Shown: in pieces, positions 17,851 through 27,535 of the stretch
Layout: each line of letters opens with the position of its first letter
How positions within the stretch are numbered: the stretch's first letter is position 1
Source: Corynebacterium poyangense
GTDB taxonomy: Bacteria > Actinomycetota > Actinomycetes > Mycobacteriales > Mycobacteriaceae
NCBI RefSeq assembly: GCF_014522205.1
Contig: NZ_CP046884.1
Coordinates: 1,612,001 to 1,676,000, forward strand
DNA length: 64,000 nt
Direction of reading: 5' to 3'
Program-made: the position numbers and the translations under genes
Notes under the pieces: generated by a model
What the model saw: only the letters and a program-made list of their open reading frames with translations
The model's database searches: none
What the model was told of the DNA's origin: nothing

Positions 17851-17882
17851 AAGCCGAGCTTGAACAACCAGACTCGGCTTTT
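17849..17882. terminator. Intrinsic terminator downstream of hisB
   Basis: Stem AAAAGCCGAG (17849-17858) and CTCGGCTTTT (17873-17882), 14-base loop, followed by TTTTTT on the minus strand. It lies about 155 bases after the hisB stop and would close the hisDCB transcript before the accessory block. Confidence 0.8.
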
Positions 17883-18037
17883 ACTCTCTTATTTCACATG
17901 CGGTTATCCCCGCTGAGACTTCTGTCAACACACTCTTCATGCGGCTAACCCCCTTGATAACAGGCTATTTTCGCCCTCGAAGCACATTTCTGAACCGCCG
18001 TTAGATTGTATAGAGTGTGGACGTGCCTTCTCATGGC

Positions 18038-18658
18038 TTATAGTGACCCCTTCGTGGAAGGGATTCCAGTTACTTTCTCATCACGCTGTACAGCTTGGGA
18101 CAGCGCCCTAGCCACTGCTTTGTACTCCGCCTCAGTAATGTGGTGCGGGTCCCGGCCATAATGGCACAATACATGCAAGGTAATGCGTGAATTCAGAGCT
18201 AAGGTTTCGAAGAAGTGCTGGTTGATGACGGTCGCATAATGCCCGCCAATAATAGCGGTTCTCATCTCATCCGGTTCCCCACGCATCACGCAATAGGGGC
18301 GCCCGGAAATATCAACAATTGCTTCCGCCAGGCTTTCATCCATGGGTAATTGTTGGGACCCAAAGCGCCGAATACCAGACTTATCTCCCAGCGCTTCCAG
18401 CAAGGCCTGCCCTAGCACAATAGCGGTGTCTTCCACAGTGTGGTGGGCATCAACGTCAATGTCACCGTCGGCATGGATCTTTAAATCAAAATTCCCGTGT
18501 ACCCCGAAAGCAGTAAGCATGTGATCGAAAAAGGGTAAACCGGTTTTGATGTCTACTTTGCCGGAACCGTCAAGATTAAGTTCGACGCTGATAGCGGATT
18601 CACTGGTAGCTCGGGTGGCTTGTCCGATCCGCTCAGTGGTGTTTGTGGGAGAAGTCAT
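18038..18658 (-). CDS. hisB: Imidazoleglycerol-phosphate dehydratase
   Basis: Dehydrates imidazole glycerol phosphate to imidazole acetol phosphate. The 206-residue monofunctional enzyme has the two metal-binding histidine clusters: [19 protein letters not shown] in the first half and [19 protein letters not shown] near the C-terminus. [15 protein letters not shown] near residues 41-55 is also diagnostic. There is no histidinol-phosphatase domain. ATG start, 17 bases after hisC. It is the last gene before the accessory block; in relatives the his genes continue from here. Confidence 0.97.
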   Translation of the reverse strand: MTSPTNTTERIGQATRATSESAISVELNLDGSGKVDIKTGLPFFDHMLTAFGVHGNFDLKIHADGDIDVDAHHTVEDTAIVLGQALLEALGDKSGIRRFGSQQLPMDESLAEAIVDISGRPYCVMRGEPDEMRTAIIGGHYATVINQHFFETLALNSRITLHVLCHYGRDPHHITEAEYKAVARALSQAVQRDEKVTGIPSTKGSL

Positions 18659-18675
18659 GACTTGGTGTTCCTCTC

Positions 18676-19785
18676 TCAGAGATTCTTGGCCGCAATGTCG
18701 TGGGCAGCCGCCAAAAATGCATCATTTTCCTCGGCTAGACCGATGGTGACTCGTAGGTATCCTTTCACCCCTACATCCCGGATGAGGATTCCGCGGTCCA
18801 AAAATTCTTGCCAGACTGCGTGTTGATCGTGGAATACACCGAAGAACAGGAAATTAGAGTGGCTTTCGGTGAGTTGATAACCATAGCTGCGCAACGCAGC
18901 AGAGACTCGTTCTCGTTCGGAAACCAGTTCAGCAACAGTAGCTAGGGTGTCAGCGCTGTGGCGAAGCGCAACGATAGCGACCGCTTGCGATATGGCGGAA
19001 AGATGATAAGGCAAACGGACCAGCATTACCGCCTCGACAAAAGCCGGGGCAGCGACGAAGTACCCTAATCTTCCGCCGGCAAAGTCAAAAGCTTTAGACA
19101 TGGTGCGTGACACCACTAGTTTCGTGGGAAACTCCACGAGAAGTTCACATGCGCTGGGGGTATCGGCAAATTCTTGATAAGCCTCATCAACAATGACTAT
19201 CCCCGGTGCTGCTGAGATAATTCTTCGTATGTCCTGAATATCAGTGATATTGCCGGTAGGATTATTAGGGCTGGTAACCATAATGATATCCGGCTGTTCT
19301 TGGTCAATGGCAGCCAAAGCAGCGTCCATGTCAAGATCAAAGTCTTTATTTCGGGGGCAATTAACGAAAGTGGTCTGCGTGCCAGCGGACAAAATGGGGT
19401 GCATCGAATAGCTGGGTTGGAAACCCAACACTTTTCGGCCCGGTCCTCCGAAGGCCTGAAGAAGTTGCTGCAGCACTTCATTAGAACCGTTAGCAGCCCA
19501 TAGGTTTTCTCGACTGAACTCGATGCCGGTTTGTTCGCTGATATAGCGAGCTAATTCAGCACGAAGCTCCACACAGTCTCGTTCTGGATAGCGGTTTAAG
19601 CTAGAAGCGAGTTCCTCAACCTTTGATACCAGATCAGCGCTCAATGCCGGCGAGGGAGAATGCGGGTTTTCATTGGTGTTGAGTTGTACCGGAACCTGTA
19701 GTTGAGGTGCCCCGTAAGCTGATTGTCCGCGAAGTTCCTCGCGTAGTGGAAGTTGAGCTAAAGAAATATCAGCGGCAATAGTCAC
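18676..19785 (-). CDS. hisC: Histidinol-phosphate aminotransferase
   Basis: PLP-dependent transfer of an amino group from glutamate to imidazole acetol phosphate. The 369-residue fold-type I aminotransferase shows [11 protein letters not shown] near residues 170-180, the PLP-binding aspartate in [11 protein letters not shown] near 196-206, and the Schiff-base lysine at 231 in [18 protein letters not shown]. An early [11 protein letters not shown] motif binds substrate. The GTG start overlaps the hisD stop by one base (TAGTG), implying coupled translation. Confidence 0.96.
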   Translation of the reverse strand: MTIAADISLAQLPLREELRGQSAYGAPQLQVPVQLNTNENPHSPSPALSADLVSKVEELASSLNRYPERDCVELRAELARYISEQTGIEFSRENLWAANGSNEVLQQLLQAFGGPGRKVLGFQPSYSMHPILSAGTQTTFVNCPRNKDFDLDMDAALAAIDQEQPDIIMVTSPNNPTGNITDIQDIRRIISAAPGIVIVDEAYQEFADTPSACELLVEFPTKLVVSRTMSKAFDFAGGRLGYFVAAPAFVEAVMLVRLPYHLSAISQAVAIVALRHSADTLATVAELVSERERVSAALRSYGYQLTESHSNFLFFGVFHDQHAVWQEFLDRGILIRDVGVKGYLRVTIGLAEENDAFLAAAHDIAAKNL

Positions 19786-21116
19786 TAGTTCTTCTCCTGG
19801 GCGGTAGGTAGTTCTTCAAAACGAGCACGCACTGATTCACCATGTGCTGGAAGGCGTTCCTCATCCGCTAAAGTCACGACCGTCGGCGCAATCTCGGCAA
19901 GAGCATCACGGTCATAGTTAATGAGGTGGATTGCCCGGAGGAATGTCCTCGTGTTGAGCCCAGAATTAAACCGCGCCGTCCCGGACGTAGGTAGAACGTG
20001 GTTGGAACCAGCCGCATAATCCCCTAAGGGGACGGGCGAATAGGGCCCCACAAAGATAGCTCCCGCATTGTGGATGCGTCGGGCTACATCCTCTGCTTGG
20101 CGCATATAGATTTCTAAGTGTTCTGCGGCATAAGCATTAGCTGCGGCGATCATCGCCTCAGCATCATCAACCAGGACAATTCCTGATTGCCGCCCGGTCA
20201 GTGCCTGGGCTACCCGCTCATGGTTTTGAGTCTCCTGGTATCGCAGCGCAATTTCTTTATTAACACTTTCTGCCAACTCAACGGAATCCGTGATTAATAC
20301 TGACGCTGCCATCTCATCATGCTCAGCTTGGCTGATCAGATCATAAGCTACCGCTACCGGATCAGCAGTGTCATCGGCAATAATTGCGATTTCTGTGGGG
20401 CCAGCTTCAGCATCAATGCCCACCACCCCATTGACGATGCGCTTTGCCGCGGTCACAAAAATATTGCCCGGCCCGGTGATTTTATCCACTGGCGCTAAAT
20501 CTGCTGCGTCATCCCCATAGGCCAAAAGAGCAATAGCTTGCGCTCCCCCGGTAGCCCAGACTTCTTCAACCCCAAGCAAGGAACACGTGGCCAAGATGGT
20601 GGGGTGCGGCCAACCGCCGAACTCCTTTTGTGGCGGCGACGCCACCACCATGCCTGGTACTCCCGCTTCCTGGGCTGGTACCACATTCATGATGACGCTG
20701 GAAGGGTAAACTGCTTGTCCCCCAGGAACATATAACCCTACTCGCGCTATCGGCTGAAAGACTTCAGTGACGACGGCACCTGCTGCTAATTCCGTTCGAT
20801 GCTCTTTCGGCATCTGATCCGCGTGGACTTTCCGCACCCGAGCAATCGCTTCTACTAGAGCTTGTTTCACTGCCGGTTGAAGCTCTGCGGCACATCGATC
20901 CATCACCTCGCGCGGCACCCGCAAGGAATCGGGCCGGACCTGATCGAATTGTTCGCCGAAAGCTAAAGCAGCCTCCGCGCCACGCTCCTGTACTTCAGTA
21001 ACAATAGGCATGACAGTAGGCACCATTGAGGTCACGTCAACCCCTCCTCGGGGTAAAGCGCGACGTAGTTCACTGACCGAAGGGTGGCGTCCCCGAAGAT
21101 CAATCAGATTAAGCAT
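19785..21116 (-). CDS. hisD: Histidinol dehydrogenase
   Basis: Oxidises L-histidinol to L-histidine in two NAD-dependent steps with a zinc ion. The 443-residue product contains the signature region [20 protein letters not shown] followed by [12 protein letters not shown], which carries the zinc-binding Gln and His. EHLEIYM and [20 protein letters not shown] in the C-terminal quarter complete the active site. ATG start. It heads the hisD-hisC-hisB unit; the upstream 100 bases hold a promoter-like TACAAT and an adjoining dyad. Confidence 0.97.
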   Translation of the reverse strand: MLNLIDLRGRHPSVSELRRALPRGGVDVTSMVPTVMPIVTEVQERGAEAALAFGEQFDQVRPDSLRVPREVMDRCAAELQPAVKQALVEAIARVRKVHADQMPKEHRTELAAGAVVTEVFQPIARVGLYVPGGQAVYPSSVIMNVVPAQEAGVPGMVVASPPQKEFGGWPHPTILATCSLLGVEEVWATGGAQAIALLAYGDDAADLAPVDKITGPGNIFVTAAKRIVNGVVGIDAEAGPTEIAIIADDTADPVAVAYDLISQAEHDEMAASVLITDSVELAESVNKEIALRYQETQNHERVAQALTGRQSGIVLVDDAEAMIAAANAYAAEHLEIYMRQAEDVARRIHNAGAIFVGPYSPVPLGDYAAGSNHVLPTSGTARFNSGLNTRTFLRAIHLINYDRDALAEIAPTVVTLADEERLPAHGESVRARFEELPTAQEKN

Positions 21117-21159
21117 GGTGGATAAAACTCCCGATCCAAGGTGTATTCGCTCAACGTAA

Positions 21160-21213
21160 GTGCTCCCCTATTGTAAAAGGCGGCTTGGATCCGGACTAGA
21201 CCAGGTGGTCCAA
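21160..21213 (-). promoter_or_regulatory. Candidate hisD promoter and operator-like dyad
   Basis: On the minus strand TACAAT (21170-21175) is a good -10 hexamer about 54 bases before the hisD ATG. The expected -35 region is overlapped by GGACTAGACC (21193-21202), nearly a perfect palindrome, next to GACCA-GG-TGGTC (21199-21210). A repressor bound there would block the promoter. No regulator can be assigned from sequence. Confidence 0.4.
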
Positions 21214-21216
21214 TAC

Positions 21217-21729
21217 TTAACTATGTGCCGAGGGGAGACTGCGGGGGGCGGGCTCAAGAAGAAGACCGGACCAATAGCTCAATGCCGCAATAAAGGGCGC
21301 GCCAAGGTGCGCACCTAATCCGGGAGATGCTGCGGGAAGGAGCAGAACGTCTTCGCCTTCGGGGATGGAGTTGAAGTCACCGAGGGGATATCTCAGGTGG
21401 CCGAAAAAGTCGCCAGCGAGAACGAAGATGTATCCACCGAGGAAAGTGAGCACTACCAGCCAGCACATCAGTGCCAAACTTGGACGTGCCCGGGAAAAGG
21501 TGATGAAGGTTACCACTCCTGCGATGAGGATGCTAAGGCCGGTGAAGCCCAAGAAACCAAGGAATTCCGGGCTTGATCCGACGGTGCTATGAATAGCAAT
21601 ACCGTCAGCCTCGCGAGTACCGTGCAGCGGCGGCCGGAGCACAAGGCCCCAGATAATCCCGCCAATAAGGTAGGCGCTAAAAACACCGGCGAGGCTCAAC
21701 GAGAATGGACGCAACACAGAGATAGACAC
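21217..21729 (-). CDS. Conserved actinobacterial membrane protein (DUF2567-like)
   Basis: 170 residues with four hydrophobic segments, near residues 10-30, 55-78, 82-105 and 138-158. A polar loop between the first two carries RPPLHGTREADG. The arrangement resembles the mycobacterial and corynebacterial DUF2567 family, of unknown function. The GTG start overlaps the stop of the upstream lipoprotein gene by one base, so the two are cotranscribed and may act together at the membrane. It ends 100 bases before hisD. Confidence 0.65.
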   Translation of the reverse strand: MSISVLRPFSLSLAGVFSAYLIGGIIWGLVLRPPLHGTREADGIAIHSTVGSSPEFLGFLGFTGLSILIAGVVTFITFSRARPSLALMCWLVVLTFLGGYIFVLAGDFFGHLRYPLGDFNSIPEGEDVLLLPAASPGLGAHLGAPFIAALSYWSGLLLEPAPRSLPSAHS

Positions 21730-22391
21730 TAATTACAGAAAGTCCATTTTCCGTTTTCTCGTTGGAAACGCATGGTGGAGGTGTGGGTTTGACCATTACC
21801 TGACGCAGAGGTCACCACCGCCGATGCGGTATCTCCTTTGACGCGCACATCATCAATAGCTCGAATTCCAGATCCCTGGAATCCCGGCATTTGATTGATC
21901 GGGATATCGGGAACTTCACCCCGGTCAAAAGCAGCATCTCCACCATTTTCGGCGACCACGCGCTGGCAGGCGTTCACCAGCATGTACTCGGCGAACTCCC
22001 GTGAAGTGTTGACCTTGTACTGCCCGTAGAGTAGATCTTCAATGGCCTTGCGATCTTCCGGAGAAGCTGGGCTTCCATCAACGGGTTCGACCGTCCCTAA
22101 TTGAGCTTTCCCAATTTGTCCCGTCAAGGGGTCAATGGAATCAACTTGGTTGCTATCCACCGGAGGAGCTGGCTTTGCAGGTTCCTGAGAAGACTCTGAA
22201 CTACTTTGCGGGGAACTACTTTCTGAGGTAGTCACCGTCGTCGACGCACTAGTCTTGGTCGTCGTGGTGGTAGAGCTTGGGGAAGCTGTCTGGGCTTCAT
22301 CAGCCTTATCACTTCCGCATGCAGCTAATCCCAAGGGCAGGACCAGTGCAACTGCACAAACACTAGTTTTGAGAGCGGTTAACTTCGGCAC
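21729..22391 (-). CDS. Putative lipoprotein with Ser/Thr-rich linker
   Basis: 220 residues. The signal peptide ends in the lipobox LAAC with Cys25. A linker of about 50 residues made mostly of Ser, Thr and Glu follows, then a globular part from about residue 80 (EDRKAIEDLLYGQYKVNTSR) with a late Cys pair in VNACQRVV and the terminal TFCN. The linker likely crosses the cell wall layer. GTG start with AGGAG nine bases upstream. The function is unknown. It is coupled to the membrane protein that follows and would be processed by the Lgt and LspA encoded in this window. Confidence 0.75.
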   Translation of the reverse strand: MPKLTALKTSVCAVALVLPLGLAACGSDKADEAQTASPSSTTTTTKTSASTTVTTSESSSPQSSSESSQEPAKPAPPVDSNQVDSIDPLTGQIGKAQLGTVEPVDGSPASPEDRKAIEDLLYGQYKVNTSREFAEYMLVNACQRVVAENGGDAAFDRGEVPDIPINQMPGFQGSGIRAIDDVRVKGDTASAVVTSASGNGQTHTSTMRFQRENGKWTFCN

Positions 22392-22499
22392 AGAATTTGT
22401 CTCCTGATCTGACCGCGCACACGCCGGTCATGGTTCTCTTGCGCAGTTGACCATACCAAGTTTGTTCTAGAAGTCATTAGATAGCTCCTGAGAATTCCC

Positions 22500-23123
22500 G
22501 TGTCTTTCCCAGTCAATAGCGTTAAGGTTGGTGACGTGCAGCTTAATCGCGAAAGAATTTTAGAGGCAGCTTTAACCATCCTCGATGAGTATGGGTTATC
22601 CGATCTCACCATGCGACGTCTCGCCCGCCACCTCGGGGTTGCCCCAGGGGCGGTGTATTGGCACATTGCTCACAAACAAGAACTGTTATCCCTGGTAGCG
22701 CGGGAAATTCTTAGCGACCTGCTGAAAGATTCTACGAGCACTCCTCGAGACTGGTGCAATCATTTGCATGAGTTACTCACTGCGCACCGAGATGGAGCTG
22801 AAGTTGTAGCTGCAGCCGTAGCGATGTCTTCCTTGCGCCTAGATTTAACCAAAGCTTTGGTTTCTAGCCTCCGCGCGAGTTATCCCGACTTGTCGGCGTC
22901 GGACCTTAATCAAGGTGCCGCGACCATATTGCATTACTTGTTGGGGGCTATTGTTCTTGAGCAATCAGCCCAACAAGCTGGGGAATTTACCTCCCAACCT
23001 GGGGAAATTGACTTCACTGAAAAGATAGACACTGACCGCGGAGTAGAGATGATTCTCACCGGTTTAAGGGCGCTGTCACAGATATCACGCGACGAAGAGC
23101 GAAAAGAATGCGGGGAAATGTAA
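22500..23123 (+). CDS. TetR-family transcriptional regulator
   Basis: Up to 207 residues. The helix-turn-helix lies in RERILEAALTILDEYGLSDL and TMRRLARHLGVAPGAVYWHI, with KQELL closing the DNA-binding domain. The C-terminal part is helical and resembles the TetR_C ligand domain. The listed start is a GTG; a GTG at 22536 (protein start VQLNRERIL) has AAGG eight bases upstream and fits the family better, giving 195 residues. It diverges from the lipoprotein/membrane-protein pair and precedes glgX closely. Which of the two it controls is not clear; TetR proteins often regulate the divergent gene. Confidence 0.88.
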   Translation: MSFPVNSVKVGDVQLNRERILEAALTILDEYGLSDLTMRRLARHLGVAPGAVYWHIAHKQELLSLVAREILSDLLKDSTSTPRDWCNHLHELLTAHRDGAEVVAAAVAMSSLRLDLTKALVSSLRASYPDLSASDLNQGAATILHYLLGAIVLEQSAQQAGEFTSQPGEIDFTEKIDTDRGVEMILTGLRALSQISRDEERKECGEM

Positions 23124-23146
23124 AAGAACAGGTATCCTGGACCACT

Positions 23147-25342
23147 ATGTCTGATACCTCTTCCTCACCCATGCAGGTTTGGCCTGGCGACCAGTATCCG
23201 CTTGGCTCAACCTATGACGGAGCTGGAACCAATTTCGCTATTTTTTCTGATGTAGCGGAGAAAATCGAATTATGTCTCGTTGATGAAAATTTCAACGAGG
23301 AAAGAATTGAGCTCACCGAGGTTGATGCGCACGTCTGGCATTGTTACCTCCCGGGAGTGCAACCTGGACAGCGCTATGGCTATCGCGTTTATGGTCCCTA
23401 TGATCCCGCGCAGGGGAAACGGTGTGATCCCTCAAAGTTCCTGGTAGATCCCTATGGCAGGGCATTTGATGGCGAATTTGACGGACACCCCTCCCTATTT
23501 AGCTATGACATCAATGACCCGGAGAATCCTCACTCCCGAAACACGGAGGATAGCCTCGGTCACACAATGACCTCGGTCGTTATCAATCCTTTCTTCGATT
23601 GGGGCGATGAGCGCTCCCCCCGCACCCCCTTCCATGAAACCGTCATCTACGAAGCCCACGTTAAAGGCTTAACGATGACTCACCCGGATGTTCCGGAAGA
23701 TCTTCGGGGCACCTACGCAGGTCTCGCTCACCCAGCGGTAATCAACTACCTCAAAGACCTGGGCATCACGGCCATCGAACTCATGCCAGTCCACCAATTC
23801 CTCCAAGATGATCGACTTCGGGAATTGGGCTTAAGAAACTACTGGGGTTATAACACTTTCGGTTTCTTCGCCCCGCACCAGGACTATGCGGCAGCCCGCA
23901 ACCCCGGCGGCGCGGTCAGCGAATTCAAAGGCATGGTTCGCGCCTACCACGAAGCCGGTATCGAGGTGATCCTAGATGTGGTGTATAACCACACTGCCGA
24001 AGGAAACCACATGGGCCCCACCATTGCCTTTCGTGGTATCGATAATGAAGCTTATTATCGCCTGGTAGACGGAGATCCCTACCACTACATGGACTACACC
24101 GGCACCGGGAACTCCTTTAATGTGCGGCACCCGCATTCCTTGCAGCTGATTTTGGATTCCCTACGCTACTGGGTCACCGAGATGCACGTCGACGGTTTCC
24201 GTTTTGACCTCGCCTCCACCCTGGCCCGCGAATTCCATGACGTTGACCGCCTGGCTACCTTCTTTGACCTTGTGCAACAAGACCCTGTTGTGAGCCAAGT
24301 CAAACTCATCGCTGAGCCGTGGGACGTCGGAGAAGGCGGCTACCAAGTAGGTAACTTCCCTCCGCTGTGGACTGAATGGAACGGAAAGTACCGAGACACG
24401 GTCCGTGATTTCTGGCGCGGAGAAGCTGCTACCTTGGGAGAATTTGCCAGCCGTTTAACGGGGTCCTCGGATCTTTATGCCAATAATGGCCGACGCCCCA
24501 CCGCCAGCATTAACTTCATCACCGCTCATGATGGCTTCACCCTCAATGACCTGGTGAGCTATAACGAAAAGCACAATTCCGCTAATGGCGAAGACAATCG
24601 GGATGGGGAAAGCCATAACCGTTCCTGGAACTGCGGTGAAGAAGGCCCTAGCGATGATGACACGGTCTTGGCCTTGCGTGCCCGTCAGCGTCGAAACTTT
24701 TTAACCACGCTGTTGTTAAGCCAGGGAACTCCCATGATTTGCCATGGCGATGAAATGGCCCGCACGCAAAACGGTAACAACAACGTCTATTGCCAAGACA
24801 ATGAGCTTTCCTGGATGAATTGGCAGCAAGCTGAAGACAATGCTGCCCTGGTCGGTTTCACTCGTCGACTATTGAAGATTCGGGCAAACCACCCGGTATT
24901 TCGGCGTCGACAATTCTTTGCCGGCGGCCCACTGGGCTCCGATGTCCAAGATCGTGACATCGCCTGGCTCGTCCCTTCAGGCAAACTCATGACCCAGAAT
25001 GATTGGGGTTTCGCTTTCGGCAAAGCACTCATGGTGTATCTCAATGGCACCGCCATTTCTGAACCAGATCTTCACGGACAACCGGTGCAGGATGACTCTT
25101 TCCTCATGATTTTCAACGCTCACTATGAGTCCATTGACTTCACCCTGCCCACTGAAGATCTGGGTCAGCGCTGGCAGCTCATGATTGACACCACAGAGGA
25201 TAATGGTTATCCCGCTGATCCGGTGGTTATTCCAGCACGCGGAACTATTTCCGTTCCAGAGCGCTCTACCCTTTTACTCAAGCAAGTAGAAGGACCAACC
25301 CATAATGAATCAGCTCCGCGTTCAGGTGGGGATTTAGAGTAG
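23147..25342 (+). CDS. glgX: Glycogen debranching enzyme (isoamylase type)
   Basis: Cleaves alpha-1,6 branches left by glycogen phosphorylase. 731 residues from the ATG at 23147 (start MSDTSSSP); a longer frame exists but begins inside the TetR gene. An N-terminal CBM48-type beta domain (GTNFAIFSDVAEKIELCL) precedes the GH13 barrel. Catalytic residues are Asp354 in VDGFRFDLAS, Glu390 in KLIAEPWDVG and Asp462 in ITAHDGFTLND. GHMGPT-like and NNVYCQDNELSWMNW stretches are typical. It acts with GlgP and supplies linear chains to TreY. Confidence 0.96.
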   Translation: MSDTSSSPMQVWPGDQYPLGSTYDGAGTNFAIFSDVAEKIELCLVDENFNEERIELTEVDAHVWHCYLPGVQPGQRYGYRVYGPYDPAQGKRCDPSKFLVDPYGRAFDGEFDGHPSLFSYDINDPENPHSRNTEDSLGHTMTSVVINPFFDWGDERSPRTPFHETVIYEAHVKGLTMTHPDVPEDLRGTYAGLAHPAVINYLKDLGITAIELMPVHQFLQDDRLRELGLRNYWGYNTFGFFAPHQDYAAARNPGGAVSEFKGMVRAYHEAGIEVILDVVYNHTAEGNHMGPTIAFRGIDNEAYYRLVDGDPYHYMDYTGTGNSFNVRHPHSLQLILDSLRYWVTEMHVDGFRFDLASTLAREFHDVDRLATFFDLVQQDPVVSQVKLIAEPWDVGEGGYQVGNFPPLWTEWNGKYRDTVRDFWRGEAATLGEFASRLTGSSDLYANNGRRPTASINFITAHDGFTLNDLVSYNEKHNSANGEDNRDGESHNRSWNCGEEGPSDDDTVLALRARQRRNFLTTLLLSQGTPMICHGDEMARTQNGNNNVYCQDNELSWMNWQQAEDNAALVGFTRRLLKIRANHPVFRRRQFFAGGPLGSDVQDRDIAWLVPSGKLMTQNDWGFAFGKALMVYLNGTAISEPDLHGQPVQDDSFLMIFNAHYESIDFTLPTEDLGQRWQLMIDTTEDNGYPADPVVIPARGTISVPERSTLLLKQVEGPTHNESAPRSGGDLE

Positions 25343-25413
25343 CCGGATCACGGTACAGTGAGAGTCACGACATACCCTGGAATTGGTATCCCCGTGAGGA
25401 AAGGATAAATGCT

Positions 25414-26847
25414 GTGATCTCCGCGCAGGGAGCTGAACTTAGCGTAGATACGCAAGAAGTTCGGGTTCACTATTCACCTCTCTATGCTGCATTATATGGA
25501 CCTGACCTGCGTTTCCCGGTGTCGGAGATCACCTCAGTAGACCTGCGCTCCCCAACATCCCGCCTACCTGGCGTGGTCACTATTGAGCGTGAGTCACGCG
25601 ATACTCTTCAGATCACGTTCGCCCCTCAACAACACACAGAAGCCGAGGCTTTTATTCACGCCTTGTCGGATGCTCGCTCCGGCCACACCCCAGCGGGAGT
25701 CAGCCATCCCGTGCGCTCTTCCTGGAAGAACTTAACCTTCTGCGCTATCGATGTTGAAACCCTTAATGCGGAATTGGGGTCAATTTGTCAACTGGGTCTG
25801 GCTATCGTTCGCAACGGACAGGTTGTTGAGACTTACTCATGGTTATGCCAGCCGCCGGAACAGGTAGCTGACCCTGATCCCCGCATGGTCGCAATCCATG
25901 GGATTAGCTCTGAAGCTCTAGTCAACCAACCACCTTTTTCAAAGGTGCTGAGCGAAGCTCTCCGCCACTGCGAAGATCTTCCATTAGTAGCCCACCATGC
26001 TGATTTTGATATTGCCCATGTCATCGCAGCGGCTAAAGCGTCGAACGTTGATGTTCCGGACATTCATTTCGGGTGTTCCTTGATTTTGGCGCGAAATAGC
26101 GAACTACCCCTTCGCCACTTCACTCTAGCCGCCCTGTGTGATTATTTTGGGATCCACATATCTGACCCTCATCATGCGGAGGCTGATGCCCGAGCCTGTG
26201 CCGAATTAGTGCTTGCTCTAGCTCAACACTGTGCGCAGTTCTCTGGCGACAACCCAGCCCCGCAGTGGGATCTACCAGGATTGTTCCGATTCCGGAACCT
26301 CCTCTTGGGGATTTACACCGCGGACACAATTTACCCGGTGTTGGCAGACCGGTTTGACCGGGCTGGACAAGATCCTTCGGCGGATTCTCGGGCTATTGCT
26401 CAGCCAATGGATGACGCAGGTGGAGCAGGGACCGATTTTCGTTCATCTCAGCAAACTCACCCACAAGCCGCTACGTCATCCGCACGCCCCGCACAACCGC
26501 GTTGGGCTCGTGTGGCCCAACCGGAGACTATTCCTGACCCAAACCCGGAAGCCGATCCTCACAACCCGTTATATTCCCAGGTAGTGACTCTAAGCGGAGA
26601 TTTTTCCCCCTTTGATAAAGGTGAATTGTGGCAAAAGATTGCCGACTGTGGCGCCACGATTGCCAAGAATGTCACCAAGAAAACCACTCTTTTGGTGGCC
26701 GGCCCGTGGGATAGGAAAACTTCGAAACAAAAACGAGCTGAGGAGCTTCAAGCCAAGGGACAAGAAATTGACATTTGGGATGCCCAACAGCTGTATCACG
26801 CTTTAGGCCTGGTGGATCCCAAGGACGGTGAGCAACCGCCGTTTTAG
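25414..26847 (+). CDS. DEDDh exonuclease (DnaQ-like) with C-terminal BRCT domain
   Basis: 477 residues. A 100-residue N-terminal part of unknown fold precedes a DnaQ-type 3'-5' exonuclease with the motifs FCAIDVETLN near 108-117, VAHHADFDIAHV near 193-204 and HHAEADARA near 248-256. These carry the four acidic residues and the catalytic histidine. A disordered linker rich in Pro, Ala and Gln follows. The C-terminal 80 residues form a BRCT-like fold (VVTLSGDFSPFDKGELWQKI, then KKTTLLVAGP), as in NAD-dependent ligase and related repair proteins. GTG start with AAAGGA eight bases upstream. It is likely a repair or proofreading exonuclease. Confidence 0.85.
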   Translation: MISAQGAELSVDTQEVRVHYSPLYAALYGPDLRFPVSEITSVDLRSPTSRLPGVVTIERESRDTLQITFAPQQHTEAEAFIHALSDARSGHTPAGVSHPVRSSWKNLTFCAIDVETLNAELGSICQLGLAIVRNGQVVETYSWLCQPPEQVADPDPRMVAIHGISSEALVNQPPFSKVLSEALRHCEDLPLVAHHADFDIAHVIAAAKASNVDVPDIHFGCSLILARNSELPLRHFTLAALCDYFGIHISDPHHAEADARACAELVLALAQHCAQFSGDNPAPQWDLPGLFRFRNLLLGIYTADTIYPVLADRFDRAGQDPSADSRAIAQPMDDAGGAGTDFRSSQQTHPQAATSSARPAQPRWARVAQPETIPDPNPEADPHNPLYSQVVTLSGDFSPFDKGELWQKIADCGATIAKNVTKKTTLLVAGPWDRKTSKQKRAEELQAKGQEIDIWDAQQLYHALGLVDPKDGEQPPF

Positions 26848-26900
26848 GTGGTGAGAAAGTGCGACGGAACCAGGTGGGCGGTAGCCGAGTCTGACATGAT

Positions 26901-27497
26901 ATGAGCACTGTCCTTTCACCTTCGTCTTCATTGATTCCCGTTATTCATCCATCTTCGTGGGCCCGGCCAGGCCTAGCAGGTCACCACCGGGTTTTTATTT
27001 CCCTATCTCCCTACTTGTGTGCTGGAATTCATCGCGTCGAAACCGGTACCAATAACGACATCCACATCTCTCACCCACTCAGTTTTAGTGAGGTTCACAA
27101 CTGTGGTCTCAGTGTTCACCGGGCGTGGGATCTTTCTGCTCAACATCTCATTGAACTGGCTCGGGGTGATGCCGGTATTGGGCTTAAGACCCGCCCTGCC
27201 CAGGCGCTGAGCGGATTACCTTTACCCGGCTTACAGATAGCCCCCCATGGAGCTCCACCAGGATCGTGGCTATCACATCCGCAAACTTTTAGTCTGTTAG
27301 ATAGTCATATCACCGAACTGCTTGATACCCACTGCCATTATCTTCTTCCGCGAGAAGAGCTTCTCCTAGCATTTCCTGCCTATCATCCGGAACTGGGAGC
27401 CACCCAACGATGGCTGAGACGACAAAACCCGACCTTGAGCTTAGGGGCGATAGAATGTCGGGATGGCTTCCCGGCACGGGTCGAGCAACATAGCTAG
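26901..27497 (+). CDS. Hypothetical protein
   Basis: 198 residues, not recognised. The product is mostly globular with many Leu, His and Pro residues and no signal peptide or membrane span. Stretches such as CAGIHRVETG and LLPREELLLAFPAYHPELG suggest a folded soluble protein. It lies between the exonuclease and treY on the same strand, and codon use matches its neighbours, which favours a real gene. A similar gene of unknown function occurs at this place in other corynebacteria. Confidence 0.55.
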   Translation: MSTVLSPSSSLIPVIHPSSWARPGLAGHHRVFISLSPYLCAGIHRVETGTNNDIHISHPLSFSEVHNCGLSVHRAWDLSAQHLIELARGDAGIGLKTRPAQALSGLPLPGLQIAPHGAPPGSWLSHPQTFSLLDSHITELLDTHCHYLLPREELLLAFPAYHPELGATQRWLRRQNPTLSLGAIECRDGFPARVEQHS

Positions 27498-27535
27498 GCT
27501 AGGGGGCTGAACAATAGATAAATTAAGGAGTTTTT

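Larger units (their letters stand above)
17647..18037. other. Right junction of the accessory block (no gene)
   Basis: 391 bases without a supported gene. They contain near-identical direct repeats TAATTCTCAGAC (about 17683) and TAATTCTGAGAC (about 17739), repeat copy C, the hairpin at 17849-17882, and then sequence running to the hisB stop. CGTTAGATTGTA at 17999-18010 is the exact reverse complement of TACAATCTAACG at 9618-9629, at the opposite edge of the block. The exact boundary between chromosome and insert cannot be fixed without a relative that lacks it. Confidence 0.5.

Noticed and set aside
9618..18010. Reading the block as one composite transposon bounded by the 12-base inverted repeat
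   Set aside because: No transposase is present, no target duplication was found, and 12-base inverted pairs occur by chance in a window of this size.
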